A stretch of DNA of 64,000 nt from contig NZ_CP172558.1 in NCBI RefSeq assembly GCF_046530675.1, positions 1,674,001 through 1,738,000 of the forward strand, in the 5' to 3' direction. The notes below the pieces were generated by a model, which was not told where the DNA came from, searched no databases, and worked only from the letters and a program-made list of their open reading frames with translations. This stretch comes from Chitinibacter sp046530675. GTDB lineage: Bacteria; Pseudomonadota; Gammaproteobacteria; Burkholderiales; Chitinibacteraceae. Position numbers and translations under genes: made by a program. Below are positions 51,479 to 59,590 of this stretch, piece after piece. The stretch's first letter is position 1. The number at the start of each line of letters is the position of its first letter.

Positions 51479-51636
51479 TGGCCCGTTTCCTGAGTAAATT
51501 CTAAATTGAGCCAGATAGTAATGGGGGCTTTCCGACTGTGTCAATCTGTAGCTGGCAATAGTTGAAGTAGTAATACAGATTTTGCGTTTTAGTCTCTGAT
51601 TTGTATTGATTTTTTCAAAAAATGGCTGGCTGTGGA

Positions 51637-52422
51637 TCAGCGAAAATGATCTTTCCATTTTCGCAATTCGGTAAAAACTTCGACTGATGATTCGGCCTGA
51701 AAATCTATGCCGGCGTGTTGCTGAACTTTGGCACGAACGGTGGCCTGATCGCAGCGCAAAAATGGGTTGCTTGCCAGCTCGATCGCCAGTGTCGACGGCA
51801 GGCTGGGTTCGCCACGTTCGCGCAATTGCGCTACCTGTGTGGCGCGCGCTTGCAATGCCGGGTTGTCGGGTTCGATTTGCAGTGCAAAACGCAAATTGCT
51901 TTGCGTGTATTCATGCGTGCAGCAAACCAGCGTTTCGGCCGGCAGTTGCGCCAGCGTTTGCAGGCTGTTGAACATTTGCTCCGCCGTGCCCTCGAATAAT
52001 CGGCCGCAACCACTTGAGAACAGCGTGTCGCCGCAGAGCAGAATTCCGGCGCCGTAATAGCTCAAATGATCAAGCGTATGGCCGGGCGTGGCCATTACGC
52101 TGAAATTTTCGCCCAGCAGATTCAGCGTTTCACCGCCGCGCAGTGGGCGGTTGATATGGGCGATTTGTTCCGGGCCATAGACGGGCAACTGAGCCTGTTG
52201 CGACAAATTAGCCTGCGTGAGTGCGGCCAAACCCGTAATATGATCCCAGTGGTGATGTGTGATCAAAATGCCGGCCAGTTGCAACTCATTGCGAGCTAGC
52301 CAATCCAATAAGGGGGCGGCATCGCCCGGATCGACTGCGATGGCCTTGCCGTTCTGGTGGATCACCCAAATATAATTATCTTCATAGGTAGGCACTGCAC
52401 TGATATTGATGATATTGAGCAT
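51637..52422 (-). CDS. gloB: Hydroxyacylglutathione hydrolase (glyoxalase II)
   Basis: Hydrolyses S-lactoylglutathione to lactate and glutathione in methylglyoxal detoxification. Metallo-beta-lactamase fold with the metal motif THHHWDHITG (about residue 54), TPGHTLDHLSYY and GDTLFSSGCGRLFEG (about 125). C-terminal substrate-binding helices end ELRKWKDHFR. It has 261 residues. ATG 52422 gives the family start MLNIINISAVPTYEDNYIWV. Divergent from the methyltransferase by 24 bp. Confidence 0.95.
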   Translation of the reverse strand: MLNIINISAVPTYEDNYIWVIHQNGKAIAVDPGDAAPLLDWLARNELQLAGILITHHHWDHITGLAALTQANLSQQAQLPVYGPEQIAHINRPLRGGETLNLLGENFSVMATPGHTLDHLSYYGAGILLCGDTLFSSGCGRLFEGTAEQMFNSLQTLAQLPAETLVCCTHEYTQSNLRFALQIEPDNPALQARATQVAQLRERGEPSLPSTLAIELASNPFLRCDQATVRAKVQQHAGIDFQAESSVEVFTELRKWKDHFR

Positions 52423-52446
52423 GATTAACCATTCCCGGATCTGGCC

Positions 52447-53181
52447 ATGACTGCCGCAGTTGATCATTTTGCCGCCTGGTTGGCGACGCCGCTGGGTCAG
52501 TATGTCCGTGACGCCGAAGCGGCATGGTTTGATCGTACCACGGTCGATCTGTTTGGCTATAAAGCCGTTCAGCTTGAGCTGCCGCAAGTGGATTGTCTGC
52601 GCGCCAATCGTATGCCGTGGCGGCAGATCGTCGGCCGCGCGGCAGGAACGCAAATCAAATGCCTGCCGGAAGCTTTGCCATTTGCCGAGCAAAGCCTCGA
52701 TTTGTTGGTGCTGCCGCATACGCTGGATTTTGCGATTGACCCGCACGCGGTATTGCGCGAAGCCGCTCGCGTGCTGATGCCGGAAGGGCGCATACTGATC
52801 ACCGGATTTAATCCATGGAGCTTATGGGGCTTGCGGCGAATCAAAGCCCGCGAGATTCCATGGCAAGGACACTTCTTGGCGCTCAACCGCTTGAAAGACT
52901 GGATTTCACTGCTTGATCTGCAACTGATACGCGGTGAATTCCTGTGCTATCGCCCGCCGCTGCAGCGCAAAGGCTGGCTGGATAAAAGCCGTTTTCTGGA
53001 TCAGGCTGGCGATAAATTCTGGCCAGCGGGCGGCGGCGTTTATTGTCTGGACGTCGTCAAGCGCGTGCGCGGAATGAATATCATTGAGCCGGACTGGAGT
53101 ACGGTGATTGTTCCCCAGCGCAGCGCCGCCGCGGCGGTCGAGAAAATGCAGATTCAGGCCAAACAGGATCAGTGCAAATAA
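52447..53181 (+). CDS. SAM-dependent methyltransferase (YafS-like)
   Basis: 244-residue class I methyltransferase-like protein found between gloB and rnhA in many proteobacteria (E. coli YafS). Recognisable parts: LPFAEQSLDLLVLPHTLDFAIDPHAVLREAARVLMPEGRILITGFNPWSLWGLRR. The N-terminal SAM-binding glycine loop is poorly conserved. Substrate unknown. It shares a very short divergent promoter region with gloB. Confidence 0.85.
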   Translation: MTAAVDHFAAWLATPLGQYVRDAEAAWFDRTTVDLFGYKAVQLELPQVDCLRANRMPWRQIVGRAAGTQIKCLPEALPFAEQSLDLLVLPHTLDFAIDPHAVLREAARVLMPEGRILITGFNPWSLWGLRRIKAREIPWQGHFLALNRLKDWISLLDLQLIRGEFLCYRPPLQRKGWLDKSRFLDQAGDKFWPAGGGVYCLDVVKRVRGMNIIEPDWSTVIVPQRSAAAAVEKMQIQAKQDQCK

Positions 53182-53190
53182 TACATTGTC

Positions 53191-53239
53191 AGGTATATTG
53201 CTGTATCTGTTTGTAGTTGTTGGCTAGATTGATATACCC
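53191..53239. repeat. 49-bp dyad element between methyltransferase and small secreted gene
   Basis: AGGTAT...CTGTAT...ATACCC at standard spacing. The right end directly abuts the TAG stop (minus strand) of the gene at 53240. Confidence 0.75.
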
Positions 53240-53527
53240 CTATGGTTTGTCGCATGCTTTAACCGTGTCGCGCATCGAGCCGATTAATTTTGCCCCTTCT
53301 TCGCGATTTTTGGTCGGAATCCGCATATCATGCCCGCTACCCAGATTGCCACCGCCATAGCTGATGACTAGCTCTTCGTCGGATTGCTGGATAAATTGCA
53401 CGACGGTCAGATTGATAAACCGCTCGGTTTTGCTCTCGGGCGCCGGAATTTTCCACAGGCAGAATGAGGCGGCCTGGCAACTGCCGGCCAGAAACGTGAA
53501 TACTGCGGCGATGCTGATGTAGCGCAT
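53240..53527 (-). CDS. Small secreted protein, unknown
   Basis: 95 residues with a signal peptide (MRYISIAAVFTFLAGSCQAA). The mature part has two cysteines (FCLWKIPAP, VKACDKP) and no family I recognise. ATG 53527 is fixed by a strong AAGGAG site 8 bp upstream. It is divergent from rnhA with only 35 bp between the start codons, so the promoters must overlap. Confidence 0.75.
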   Translation of the reverse strand: MRYISIAAVFTFLAGSCQAASFCLWKIPAPESKTERFINLTVVQFIQQSDEELVISYGGGNLGSGHDMRIPTKNREEGAKLIGSMRDTVKACDKP

Positions 53528-53562
53528 GATGATCTCCTTGTTAACTTTAAAATGGTTTTTGT

Positions 53563-53997
53563 ATGGTCGAAATCTATACCGATGGCGCCTGTAAAGGCAA
53601 TCCCGGGCCGGGTGGCTGGGGCGCATTTTTGCGTTATGGCGCACATGAAAAAGATTTGTTCGGCGGTGAAGCGCATACGACGAACAATCGCATGGAATTG
53701 CTCGCCGTGATTTCAGCGCTCGGCTCTTTAACCCGTGCCTGTGAAGTGACCATCCACACCGATTCGCAATACGTCAAAAACGGGATCGAAACCTGGATTC
53801 ATGGCTGGAAAAAAAATGGCTGGAAAACCGCCGCCAAGCAGCCGGTCAAAAACGAAGACCTGTGGCGTGCACTCGACGAGCAGGTTACGCGACACAGCGT
53901 GCAATGGCGCTGGGTCAAAGGCCACGCCGGCAATCCGGGTAACGAGCGCGCCGATCAGCTGGCCAACCGGGGTGTCGAGTCGGTGTTATCCCGTTAA
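53563..53997 (+). CDS. rnhA: Ribonuclease HI
   Basis: Degrades the RNA strand of RNA-DNA hybrids. It has 144 residues. All four catalytic acids are seen: IYTDGACKGNPGPGG (Asp), NNRMELLAVI (Glu), TIHTDSQYVKNGI (Asp) and GNERADQLA (Asp). Synteny with gloB and the YafS-like gene matches other proteobacteria, but dnaQ does not follow here. Confidence 0.96.
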   Translation: MVEIYTDGACKGNPGPGGWGAFLRYGAHEKDLFGGEAHTTNNRMELLAVISALGSLTRACEVTIHTDSQYVKNGIETWIHGWKKNGWKTAAKQPVKNEDLWRALDEQVTRHSVQWRWVKGHAGNPGNERADQLANRGVESVLSR

Positions 53998-54185
53998 AGC
54001 GCCGCCAGCCTTCATTAATTCTTCATTTTTTGCCACACCCGGATCGTTATACTGCGTTCATGAGAGCGTGCGCAGACGCGCTCAACTAAGCTGCAAATAA
54101 ACCGATCTATCTAATTAAGTCCAAAAGTTTGCTGTCGTCTTGCGTTCGTCAATTATCGTCAATTGATCAAGAGGGGGTGCCAAAC

Positions 54186-54392
54186 ATGATTACCTATTCC
54201 AACTCACTTGAAGACTGGCTCGAACTCACCGCGCTGGTTGCACAATTACCCGAAGGCGCCGACTGGGTTCTGGCCATTGGCGAGCAAGATAAACTGGCCG
54301 GCCTTGAAATCGGCTACGGCCGCCGCCTGCTTGAAGCGACAATCCGTAATGGGCAATTTTATTACGCCGGCGTCAAAACTGGCGAAGCGTGA
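54186..54392 (+). CDS. Small conserved-looking protein, unknown
   Basis: 68 residues, MITYSNSLEDWLELTALVAQ and a C-terminal RRLLEATIRNGQFYYAGVKT. The start is supported by GAGGGGG 9 bp upstream. No signal peptide or membrane segment. A strong hairpin terminator follows. I do not recognise the family. Confidence 0.65.
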   Translation: MITYSNSLEDWLELTALVAQLPEGADWVLAIGEQDKLAGLEIGYGRRLLEATIRNGQFYYAGVKTGEA

Positions 54393-54428
54393 GAATAGCC
54401 GCAATGTAATAATGGAACGGAAATGAAA

Positions 54429-54460
54429 AAGGCCTCAGCGTGAGCTGAGGCCTTTACTTT
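54429..54460. terminator. Bidirectional terminator between small gene and tRNA cluster
   Basis: AAAAAGGCCTCAGC-gtga-GCTGAGGCCTTTACTTTT. T-rich on + and a run of T on the minus strand, so it can end both the 68-residue gene and the tRNA transcript. Confidence 0.88.
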
Positions 54461-54462
54461 TG

Positions 54463-54539
54463 TGGGGTGGCTGATGGGGCTCGAACCCACGACAACAGGA
54501 ATCACAATCCTGGACTCTACCAACTGAGCTACAGCCACC
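54463..54539 (-). tRNA. tRNA-His (GTG)
   Basis: Cloverleaf on the minus strand with GTGGCTG/CAGCCAC acceptor stem, the extra 5' G typical of tRNA-His, anticodon GTG in GGATTGTGATTCC, T-loop GGTTCGAGCC and encoded CCA. Confidence 0.95.
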
Positions 54540-54577
54540 ACAAAACTGGTGAATTCTTTTGATTTTTACGAGTTGCT

Positions 54578-54654
54578 TGGCGCACCCGACAGGAATCGAA
54601 CCTGTAACCTACGACTTAGAAGGTCGTTGCTCTATCCGGTTGAGCTACGGGAGC
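54578..54654 (-). tRNA. tRNA-Arg (TCT)
   Basis: Minus-strand cloverleaf with GCTCCCGTAGCTCAACCGG 5' half, anticodon TCT in GACCTTCTAAGTC, T-loop GGTTCGATTCC and encoded CCA. Middle gene of a three-tRNA transcript. Confidence 0.94.
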
Positions 54655-54688
54655 TCTACAAACATTCAATTTTTACTGCTTGTATTTC

Positions 54689-54765
54689 TGGTCGGGGCGG
54701 TGGGATTCGAACTCACGACCACCTGGTCCCAAACCAGGTGCGCTACCGGGCTGCGCTACGCCCCG
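54689..54765 (-). tRNA. tRNA-Pro (TGG)
   Basis: Minus-strand cloverleaf beginning CGGGGCGTAGCGCAGCCCGG, anticodon TGG in CTGGTTTGGGACCAG, T-loop GAGTTCGAATCC and encoded CCA. First in the Pro-Arg-His order of transcription. Confidence 0.95.
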
Positions 54766-54899
54766 ACTAGAGAGGCCGAACTATACGGATTGCCTGGCTT
54801 GCCGTCAAGCCCCCGGTGAAAAAATCACGCTCAAAAGTGCAAAAAGTAGCAATCAATGCGAAAATCGCTTTTTTGCACTGATAGCCCGGAGTTTCACCG

Positions 54900-55754
54900 A
54901 TGACTGCCCAGATCCTTGATGGTAAAGCCATTTCCCAAGAAATCGTTCGCGAAGTTCGCGCCAAAGTCGATGCGCGGGTAGCGGCGGGAAAACGTGCGCC
55001 AGCGCTGGCGGTGATTCTGGTCGGCTCTGATCCGGCTTCACAAGTGTATGTCGGCAATAAAAAACGCCAGTGCGAAAACGCAGGCGTGACCTCATTGGCC
55101 TACGATTTGCCTGCAGAAACCAGCGAAGAAGAAGTATTAAAACTCGTTGCCGAGCTGAACCAGAATGATGATGTCGACGGCATTCTGGTGCAATTGCCGC
55201 TGCCCAAGCACATCGACGCCGACAAAGTCATTGAGCTGATCGACCCGATCAAAGACGTTGACGGTTTTCACCCGTATAACATTGGCCGTTTAACGCTGAA
55301 AATGCCTTTGCTGCGCCCATGCACACCGCGCGGTGTAATGACTTTGCTCGAAAAAACCGGCATTGATCTGGTTGGCAAAGATGCCGTGGTGATTGGCGCC
55401 AGCAATATCGTTGGTCGTCCGCAAGCGCTCGAACTGTTACTCGCGCGTGCGACCGTGACTGTTTGCCACAGCAAAACCAAAGATCTGGCCGCCAAAGTGG
55501 CTGGTGCGGATGTCGTGGTAGCTGGTGTAGGCATCCCTAATTTTGTCAAAGGCGAGTGGATCAAGCCGGGCGCGGTGGTGATCGACGTCGGTATTAATCG
55601 TCTGGAAAGTGGCAAATTGTGCGGTGACGTTGAATTCGATACGGCCAAAGAGCGCGCCAGCTGGATTACACCCGTGCCGGGCGGTGTCGGCCTGATGACG
55701 GTCGCGACGCTGATGCAGAATACCTATGACGCTTGCGTAAACCGCAGCAAGTAA
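54900..55754 (+). CDS. folD: Methylene-THF dehydrogenase/cyclohydrolase
   Basis: Bifunctional one-carbon enzyme interconverting 5,10-methylene-, methenyl- and 10-formyl-tetrahydrofolate with NADP. It has 284 residues. Signatures: VGSDPASQVYVGNKKRQCEN (catalytic Lys in the YxxxK-like YVGNKK), LPLPKHID, DVDGFHPYN, and VIGASNIVGRP in the Rossmann part, ending PGGVGLMTVATLMQN. Upstream, divergently, is the tRNA cluster. Confidence 0.96.
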   Translation: MTAQILDGKAISQEIVREVRAKVDARVAAGKRAPALAVILVGSDPASQVYVGNKKRQCENAGVTSLAYDLPAETSEEEVLKLVAELNQNDDVDGILVQLPLPKHIDADKVIELIDPIKDVDGFHPYNIGRLTLKMPLLRPCTPRGVMTLLEKTGIDLVGKDAVVIGASNIVGRPQALELLLARATVTVCHSKTKDLAAKVAGADVVVAGVGIPNFVKGEWIKPGAVVIDVGINRLESGKLCGDVEFDTAKERASWITPVPGGVGLMTVATLMQNTYDACVNRSK

Positions 55755-55845
55755 GGTGTGAGGAGTAAGGGGTGAGGTGTGCCCCTTGCTCCAGAACTAT
55801 TGAAAATGCACACCTAACTCCTCACCCCTCACTCCTCACAAGGTT
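55753..55845. repeat. GTGAGGAGTGAGG-type inverted repeat between folD and pyrD
   Basis: Left arm AAGGTGTGAGGAGTAAGGGG and right arm CACCCCTCACTCCTCACAAG-like sequence are long, near-complementary purine- and pyrimidine-rich stretches built from GAGGAGT/GAGGGGT units. Left arm at 55753-55781, right arm at 55809-55845. It fills the whole folD-pyrD gap. Confidence 0.75.
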
Positions 55846-55851
55846 TTAGTA

Positions 55852-56883
55852 ATGGCATACCAACTCGCAAAACCCCTGTTGTTCATGATGGACGCCGAGC
55901 GTGCGCATCATGTGGCGTTCAAAGGTCTGGGCTTGCTCAGTGGCATGGGTTTTTTGCGCTCATTCACCCCGACGGTGCCAAAAAATCCGGTCACGGTGAT
56001 GGGGATCGAATTTCCCAATCCGGTCGGCCTGGCTGCGGGTCTCGATAAAAACGGTGATTACATCGACATTCTGGCCGAGCTGGGTTTTGGCTTTCTGGAA
56101 ATCGGCACGGTGACGCCACGCGCACAGGCGGGCAATCCGAAACCACGGCTGTTCCGTTTGCCCGAAGCGCGCGGCATTATCAACCGGATGGGCTTTAATA
56201 ATGATGGCGTTGATAATCTGCTGGAAAACGTTACCCAGTCCCCGTATCGCGGTGTACTCGGCATCAATATTGGCAAAAACGCCGATACCCCTATAGAAAA
56301 AGCTGCGGAAGATTATCTGATCGGCCTGCGCAAAGTTTACGGCGCAGCCAGCTATGTCACCGTCAATATTTCCAGCCCGAACACCAAAAATCTGCGTCAG
56401 CTGCAACAGGGCGACGAGCTGGGCGGCCTGCTCAAGCAGCTTAAAACCGAGCAGGAAAAGCTGGCCGAACAATATGGCCGCTATGTCCCCATCGCGGTCA
56501 AAATCGCGCCTGATCTCGACAGCAACCAGATTCAGGACATTGGCCGCCTGCTGATTGATCACCGCATCGACGGCGTGATCGCCACCAACACGACGCTGTC
56601 GCGTGCCGGCGTAGAAAATCTGCGTCACGGTCAGGAAACCGGCGGTTTGTCGGGCGAGCCGGTGCGCGCCAAATCAACGACGGTGATTCGCGAGCTCGCG
56701 CAAGTGCTCGACGGCGCGCTGCCGATTATCGGTGTCGGTGGGATTATGTCGGGCGACGACGCGGCCGAAAAAATCCGCGCCGGCGCAGCGCTGGTGCAGG
56801 TGTATAGCGGACTGATTTATGAAGGCCCGCAACTGGTCGTCGATTGTGCTGACGCGATTGCGCGCGCGCAGGAACACCTCTGA
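55852..56883 (+). CDS. pyrD: Dihydroorotate dehydrogenase (quinone), class 2
   Basis: Membrane-associated flavoenzyme oxidising dihydroorotate to orotate in pyrimidine synthesis, electrons going to quinone. 343 residues. The N-terminal helix region marks class 2. FMN and substrate motifs: GLAAGLDKNGDYID, GTVTPRAQAGNPKPRLFRL, catalytic serine in VNISSPNTKNLRQLQ (about residue 177), and GVGGIMSGDDA. A weak 49-bp-spaced CCGTAT/ATACCC pair lies at 56242-56290. Confidence 0.95.
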   Translation: MAYQLAKPLLFMMDAERAHHVAFKGLGLLSGMGFLRSFTPTVPKNPVTVMGIEFPNPVGLAAGLDKNGDYIDILAELGFGFLEIGTVTPRAQAGNPKPRLFRLPEARGIINRMGFNNDGVDNLLENVTQSPYRGVLGINIGKNADTPIEKAAEDYLIGLRKVYGAASYVTVNISSPNTKNLRQLQQGDELGGLLKQLKTEQEKLAEQYGRYVPIAVKIAPDLDSNQIQDIGRLLIDHRIDGVIATNTTLSRAGVENLRHGQETGGLSGEPVRAKSTTVIRELAQVLDGALPIIGVGGIMSGDDAAEKIRAGAALVQVYSGLIYEGPQLVVDCADAIARAQEHL

Positions 56884-56916
56884 AACCCGCTTCGTGCCAC
56901 TGTGATAAGGGCGTTT

Positions 56917-57258
56917 GTGAATACTGAAGACGAAAAAATCACCCGAACCGTACTCTCATTCGCCCAGCCCGTGCTGGTCGGCCTGCCCAAGCCCTGCTCG
57001 AAAGACCAGTTCGCCGGCGTGATGCGCACGGTGCTGACTGTGTGGAATGCGGTGGTCAAAGATCAGCGCGCTGGCGGCAATGAAAACGAAGCTGCAGTAC
57101 TGGCGGCGATTTCGTCTGCACCGAAAGAGGTGCAATTGATGGTCAAGCGGCTGATCAAGCGCAAGAAGACGAAGTTTGCTGAGGCTAGCCAAGTGATTGG
57201 GCAGCATTGGGTGCATGAGCAGGGCGGGGAAGTGTTGTTTGGGTGTGAGGTGGAGTGA
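56917..57258 (+). CDS. Small basic protein downstream of pyrD, unknown
   Basis: About 113 residues, acidic N-terminus (VNTEDEKITRTVLSFAQPVLVG) and a basic middle (MVKRLIKRKKTKFAEA). No signal peptide. GTG 56917 with AAGGGC upstream is the likely start; GTG 56902 is possible. It may be co-transcribed with pyrD. I do not recognise a family. Confidence 0.55.
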   Translation: MNTEDEKITRTVLSFAQPVLVGLPKPCSKDQFAGVMRTVLTVWNAVVKDQRAGGNENEAAVLAAISSAPKEVQLMVKRLIKRKKTKFAEASQVIGQHWVHEQGGEVLFGCEVE

Positions 57259-57351
57259 TTTTGATTTGTTGACAATTGTTGCGTAACAAATTTCTTTATT
57301 GATAGTAATTTCTTGCTGCTGCCTAATGGAAATAATAAAGAGGAGTGCTGA

Positions 57352-58050
57352 GTGATTTTCTCAGAAGAATTTTTACTTAACCTAAAAGAGAATCCTCTTA
57401 GTGGTATTGTCATGTTAGTAACATCGACAAGAGATCGACTTGGTAATGATTTTGGTGAGTGGACACAAGAAGAGCACGATACTCTGATTGAAGCTTATGC
57501 CCTGGTTTGTGAAGTCGTTGATTCAAAAATATTAAATCTCGAACTTTCGCTTATTGAAATTACAGGTGAGCTTGCCCAAGATTGTTCACAAATTTCACAG
57601 TATCTGAACGATTTAGAAACACAATGTCGTATTGAATCATCGAAGTTGAAGTTTCAGTCTTTTCGCTCGAATTTTCGGAATTCGTTCTCTTCCACTTTTT
57701 CCTATGAATTTTCTCAAGGGGATTTGGCGAAGATTCAAGAATTAATTAACCAAATTCGTGAGCTAGTGGCTAATGCTAGTGCTTTAGAGCAAGATCATCA
57801 ACGAAGGTTGTTATTACGCTTGGAAAAACTTCAATCCGAAATACACAAAAAAGTTTCGGATCTTGATCGCTTTTGGGGTTTGATTGGCGATGCTGGCGTG
57901 GTTCTTGGAAAGCTGGGTAATGATGCAAAGCCAATCGTAGATCGTATTAAAGAAGTGGCTGATATTGTATGGCGAACTCAATCAAGGGCTGAAGAGTTGC
58001 CGAGCGGCACTTCTATTCCTTTACTTGGAAATAAATCGGATGAAAATTAA
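57352..58050 (+). CDS. AT-rich orphan gene, coiled-coil protein
   Basis: 232 residues of unknown function, start GTG 57352 behind AGAGGAG. The gene is visibly AT-rich with codon use unlike its neighbours, a sign of transfer. Predicted helical with coiled-coil-like parts (LAKIQELINQIRELVANASALEQDHQRRLLLRLEKLQSEIHKKVSDL). No membrane segment or enzyme motif. It is flanked downstream by an IS110-type element inserted in a dispersed repeat. It may be cargo of a small island, perhaps an accessory or defence-related gene; that is speculation. Confidence 0.65.
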   Translation: MIFSEEFLLNLKENPLSGIVMLVTSTRDRLGNDFGEWTQEEHDTLIEAYALVCEVVDSKILNLELSLIEITGELAQDCSQISQYLNDLETQCRIESSKLKFQSFRSNFRNSFSSTFSYEFSQGDLAKIQELINQIRELVANASALEQDHQRRLLLRLEKLQSEIHKKVSDLDRFWGLIGDAGVVLGKLGNDAKPIVDRIKEVADIVWRTQSRAEELPSGTSIPLLGNKSDEN

Positions 58051-58134
58051 TTAGCCCATAGTTCGGATGAGCCGAAGGCGTTTTCCGACGGTGGTTGAAG
58101 GGTTGGGCTGGGTTGGCGGGTATGCCCCGCGGCA

Positions 58135-58166
58135 CCTACTTTCTTTGCTTCGCCAAAGAAAGTAGG
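58135..58166. repeat. Dispersed palindrome at the IS insertion site
   Basis: CCTACTTTCTTTG-cttcg-CCAAAGAAAGTAGG forms a long hairpin immediately left of the IS. A partial second copy (GGTGAAGCAAAGAAAGTA) lies at 60067-60084. Confidence 0.75.
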
Positions 58167-58264
58167 CAAAGAAAGGCAATGGGATGGACTCCTCCCTCTG
58201 ATACGGCATCGATGTGCCAGACTGGAAGTGTCAGCCAACAGTCACACAGAACAAGGAGTCCACC

Positions 58265-59308
58265 ATGTCTATTATCCGCATTGGCCTTGATCTTGCCAAA
58301 ACCGTTTTTCAAATTCACGGCGTGAATCACAAAGAAGAAGTCATTTGCACTCGACAATTACGTCGGTCGCAATTGCTCGACTTCTTTAAAAAGCTCACTC
58401 CTTGCTTGATTGGCATGGAGGCTTGCTCTGGCGCGCATCACTGGGCACGTCAACTGCAATTGATGGGGCATACCGTCAAGCTGATTGCGCCCCAGTTCGT
58501 TAAACCCTACGTCAAAGGCAACAAGAACGACGCCAACGATGCGGCCGCTATTTGTGAAGCCGTAGGTCGGCCATCGATGCGCTTTGTGCCCCTCAAAACC
58601 ATCGCCCAACAAGATTTACAGGCACTGCACCGTATCCGCAGCGAACTGGTGCAGCAGCGCACCGCCAAGGTCAATCAAATCCGTGGTTTGTTGGGGGAGT
58701 ACGGGATTGTGACGGCTCAACGGATTGAGTCACTGCGCAAAGCATTACCAGAGCTACTGGAGGATGCCGAAAATGGCTTAACCCCCGACTTCCGTGCCCT
58801 GCTTAATGGTTTGCGCGATGATCTGGTGTATCTCGACGAGCGAATTGCCACTGCGGATAAACAAGTGCAACAGCAAGCGCGCGAAAATACACAAGCATTA
58901 CGTTTGCAACAATTACGTGGGATTGGCCCCATTACCGCGACCGCCTTGATTGCAGCGATAGGCCAAGATGCGCATCACTTTAAACGCGGCAGAGACCTCG
59001 CCGCTTGGATAGGCTTAACACCGGGGCAGCACAGCAGCGGTGGTAAGGAGCGGTTACTGGGCATCAGCAAGCGGGGCGATACGTATCTGCGCACCTTACT
59101 CATTCATGGCGCACGTGCTGTAGTTAAAACGGCATTAGGCAAGACGGATAGGCTGAGTGTATGGATTCAAAGCCTGTGCAGTCGGCGTAACAAAAACATT
59201 GCCGCCGTTGCGTTAGCCAATAAAACGGCACGAATGGTGTGGGCATTACTCAGTCGCAATATGGATTATGACCCCGACTTTGGTTTAGCAAGGGGTGAAG
59301 TGGTTTGA
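58265..59308 (+). CDS. IS110/IS1111-family transposase
   Basis: 347 residues. N-terminal RuvC-like DEDD domain: IGLDLAKTVFQIHG (first Asp), GMEACSGAHHW (Glu), KNDANDAAAICEAVGRP (paired Asp). C-terminal transposase_20 domain: LQQLRGIGPITATALIAAIG and WIGLTPGQHSSGGKERLLGISKRGD, which includes the conserved serine. The gene appears intact. ATG 58265 follows AAGGAG. These recombinases are guided by a bridge RNA encoded in the element's non-coding end. Confidence 0.95.
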   Translation: MSIIRIGLDLAKTVFQIHGVNHKEEVICTRQLRRSQLLDFFKKLTPCLIGMEACSGAHHWARQLQLMGHTVKLIAPQFVKPYVKGNKNDANDAAAICEAVGRPSMRFVPLKTIAQQDLQALHRIRSELVQQRTAKVNQIRGLLGEYGIVTAQRIESLRKALPELLEDAENGLTPDFRALLNGLRDDLVYLDERIATADKQVQQQARENTQALRLQQLRGIGPITATALIAAIGQDAHHFKRGRDLAAWIGLTPGQHSSGGKERLLGISKRGDTYLRTLLIHGARAVVKTALGKTDRLSVWIQSLCSRRNKNIAAVALANKTARMVWALLSRNMDYDPDFGLARGEVV

Positions 59309-59573
59309 AGCGTGTAGTAGAAAATGGGGTTTGTAGTGGCAATGTGTAACGAATAAAATCCAGTCCGATTGCGAAGCAAGAAGCAGTGATGGCCAAAAGG
59401 TTGAACCGGCGGCAGGCAAACCTGACGGGGTCCAAGTGCGAAAAGCACGTGAAGGCGATGAGGACCTGCCGCGCGAATAGCCCATCATGGCCCGGGTCAT
59501 TAGGCCCAATGCGAAGGCCGGATATACGTGAGCAGTCGATCCGACAACCAGAACTGTGAAATGCTTGCAAGCT
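59309..59573 (+). ncRNA. Putative bridge-RNA region of the IS
   Basis: Non-coding right end of the IS. It has several potential hairpins (for example AAGTGCGAAAAGCACGTG) and no gene. In IS1111-type elements this position encodes the bridge RNA that pairs with target and donor DNA. Exact RNA ends cannot be set from sequence alone. Confidence 0.4.
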
Positions 59574-59590
59574 GGGAGGAGTCCATATAC

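Larger units (their letters stand above)
58178..59590 (+). mobile_element. IS110-family (IS1111-type) insertion sequence
   Basis: Subterminal perfect 13-bp inverted repeats ATGGACTCCTCCC (58184-58196) and GGGAGGAGTCCAT (59574-59586) flank one transposase gene and a 265-bp non-coding right end. This IR sequence and a long right end are typical of the IS1111 subgroup. The ends are estimated: removing 58178-59590 rejoins ...AAAGAAAGGC with GACCCGGGGCG..., which reads like one continuous repeat. No target duplication is expected for this family. Confidence 0.82.

Noticed and set aside
54429..54770. Protein frames through the tRNA cluster
   Set aside because: The stretch folds into three clear tRNAs with encoded CCA; the frames are incidental.
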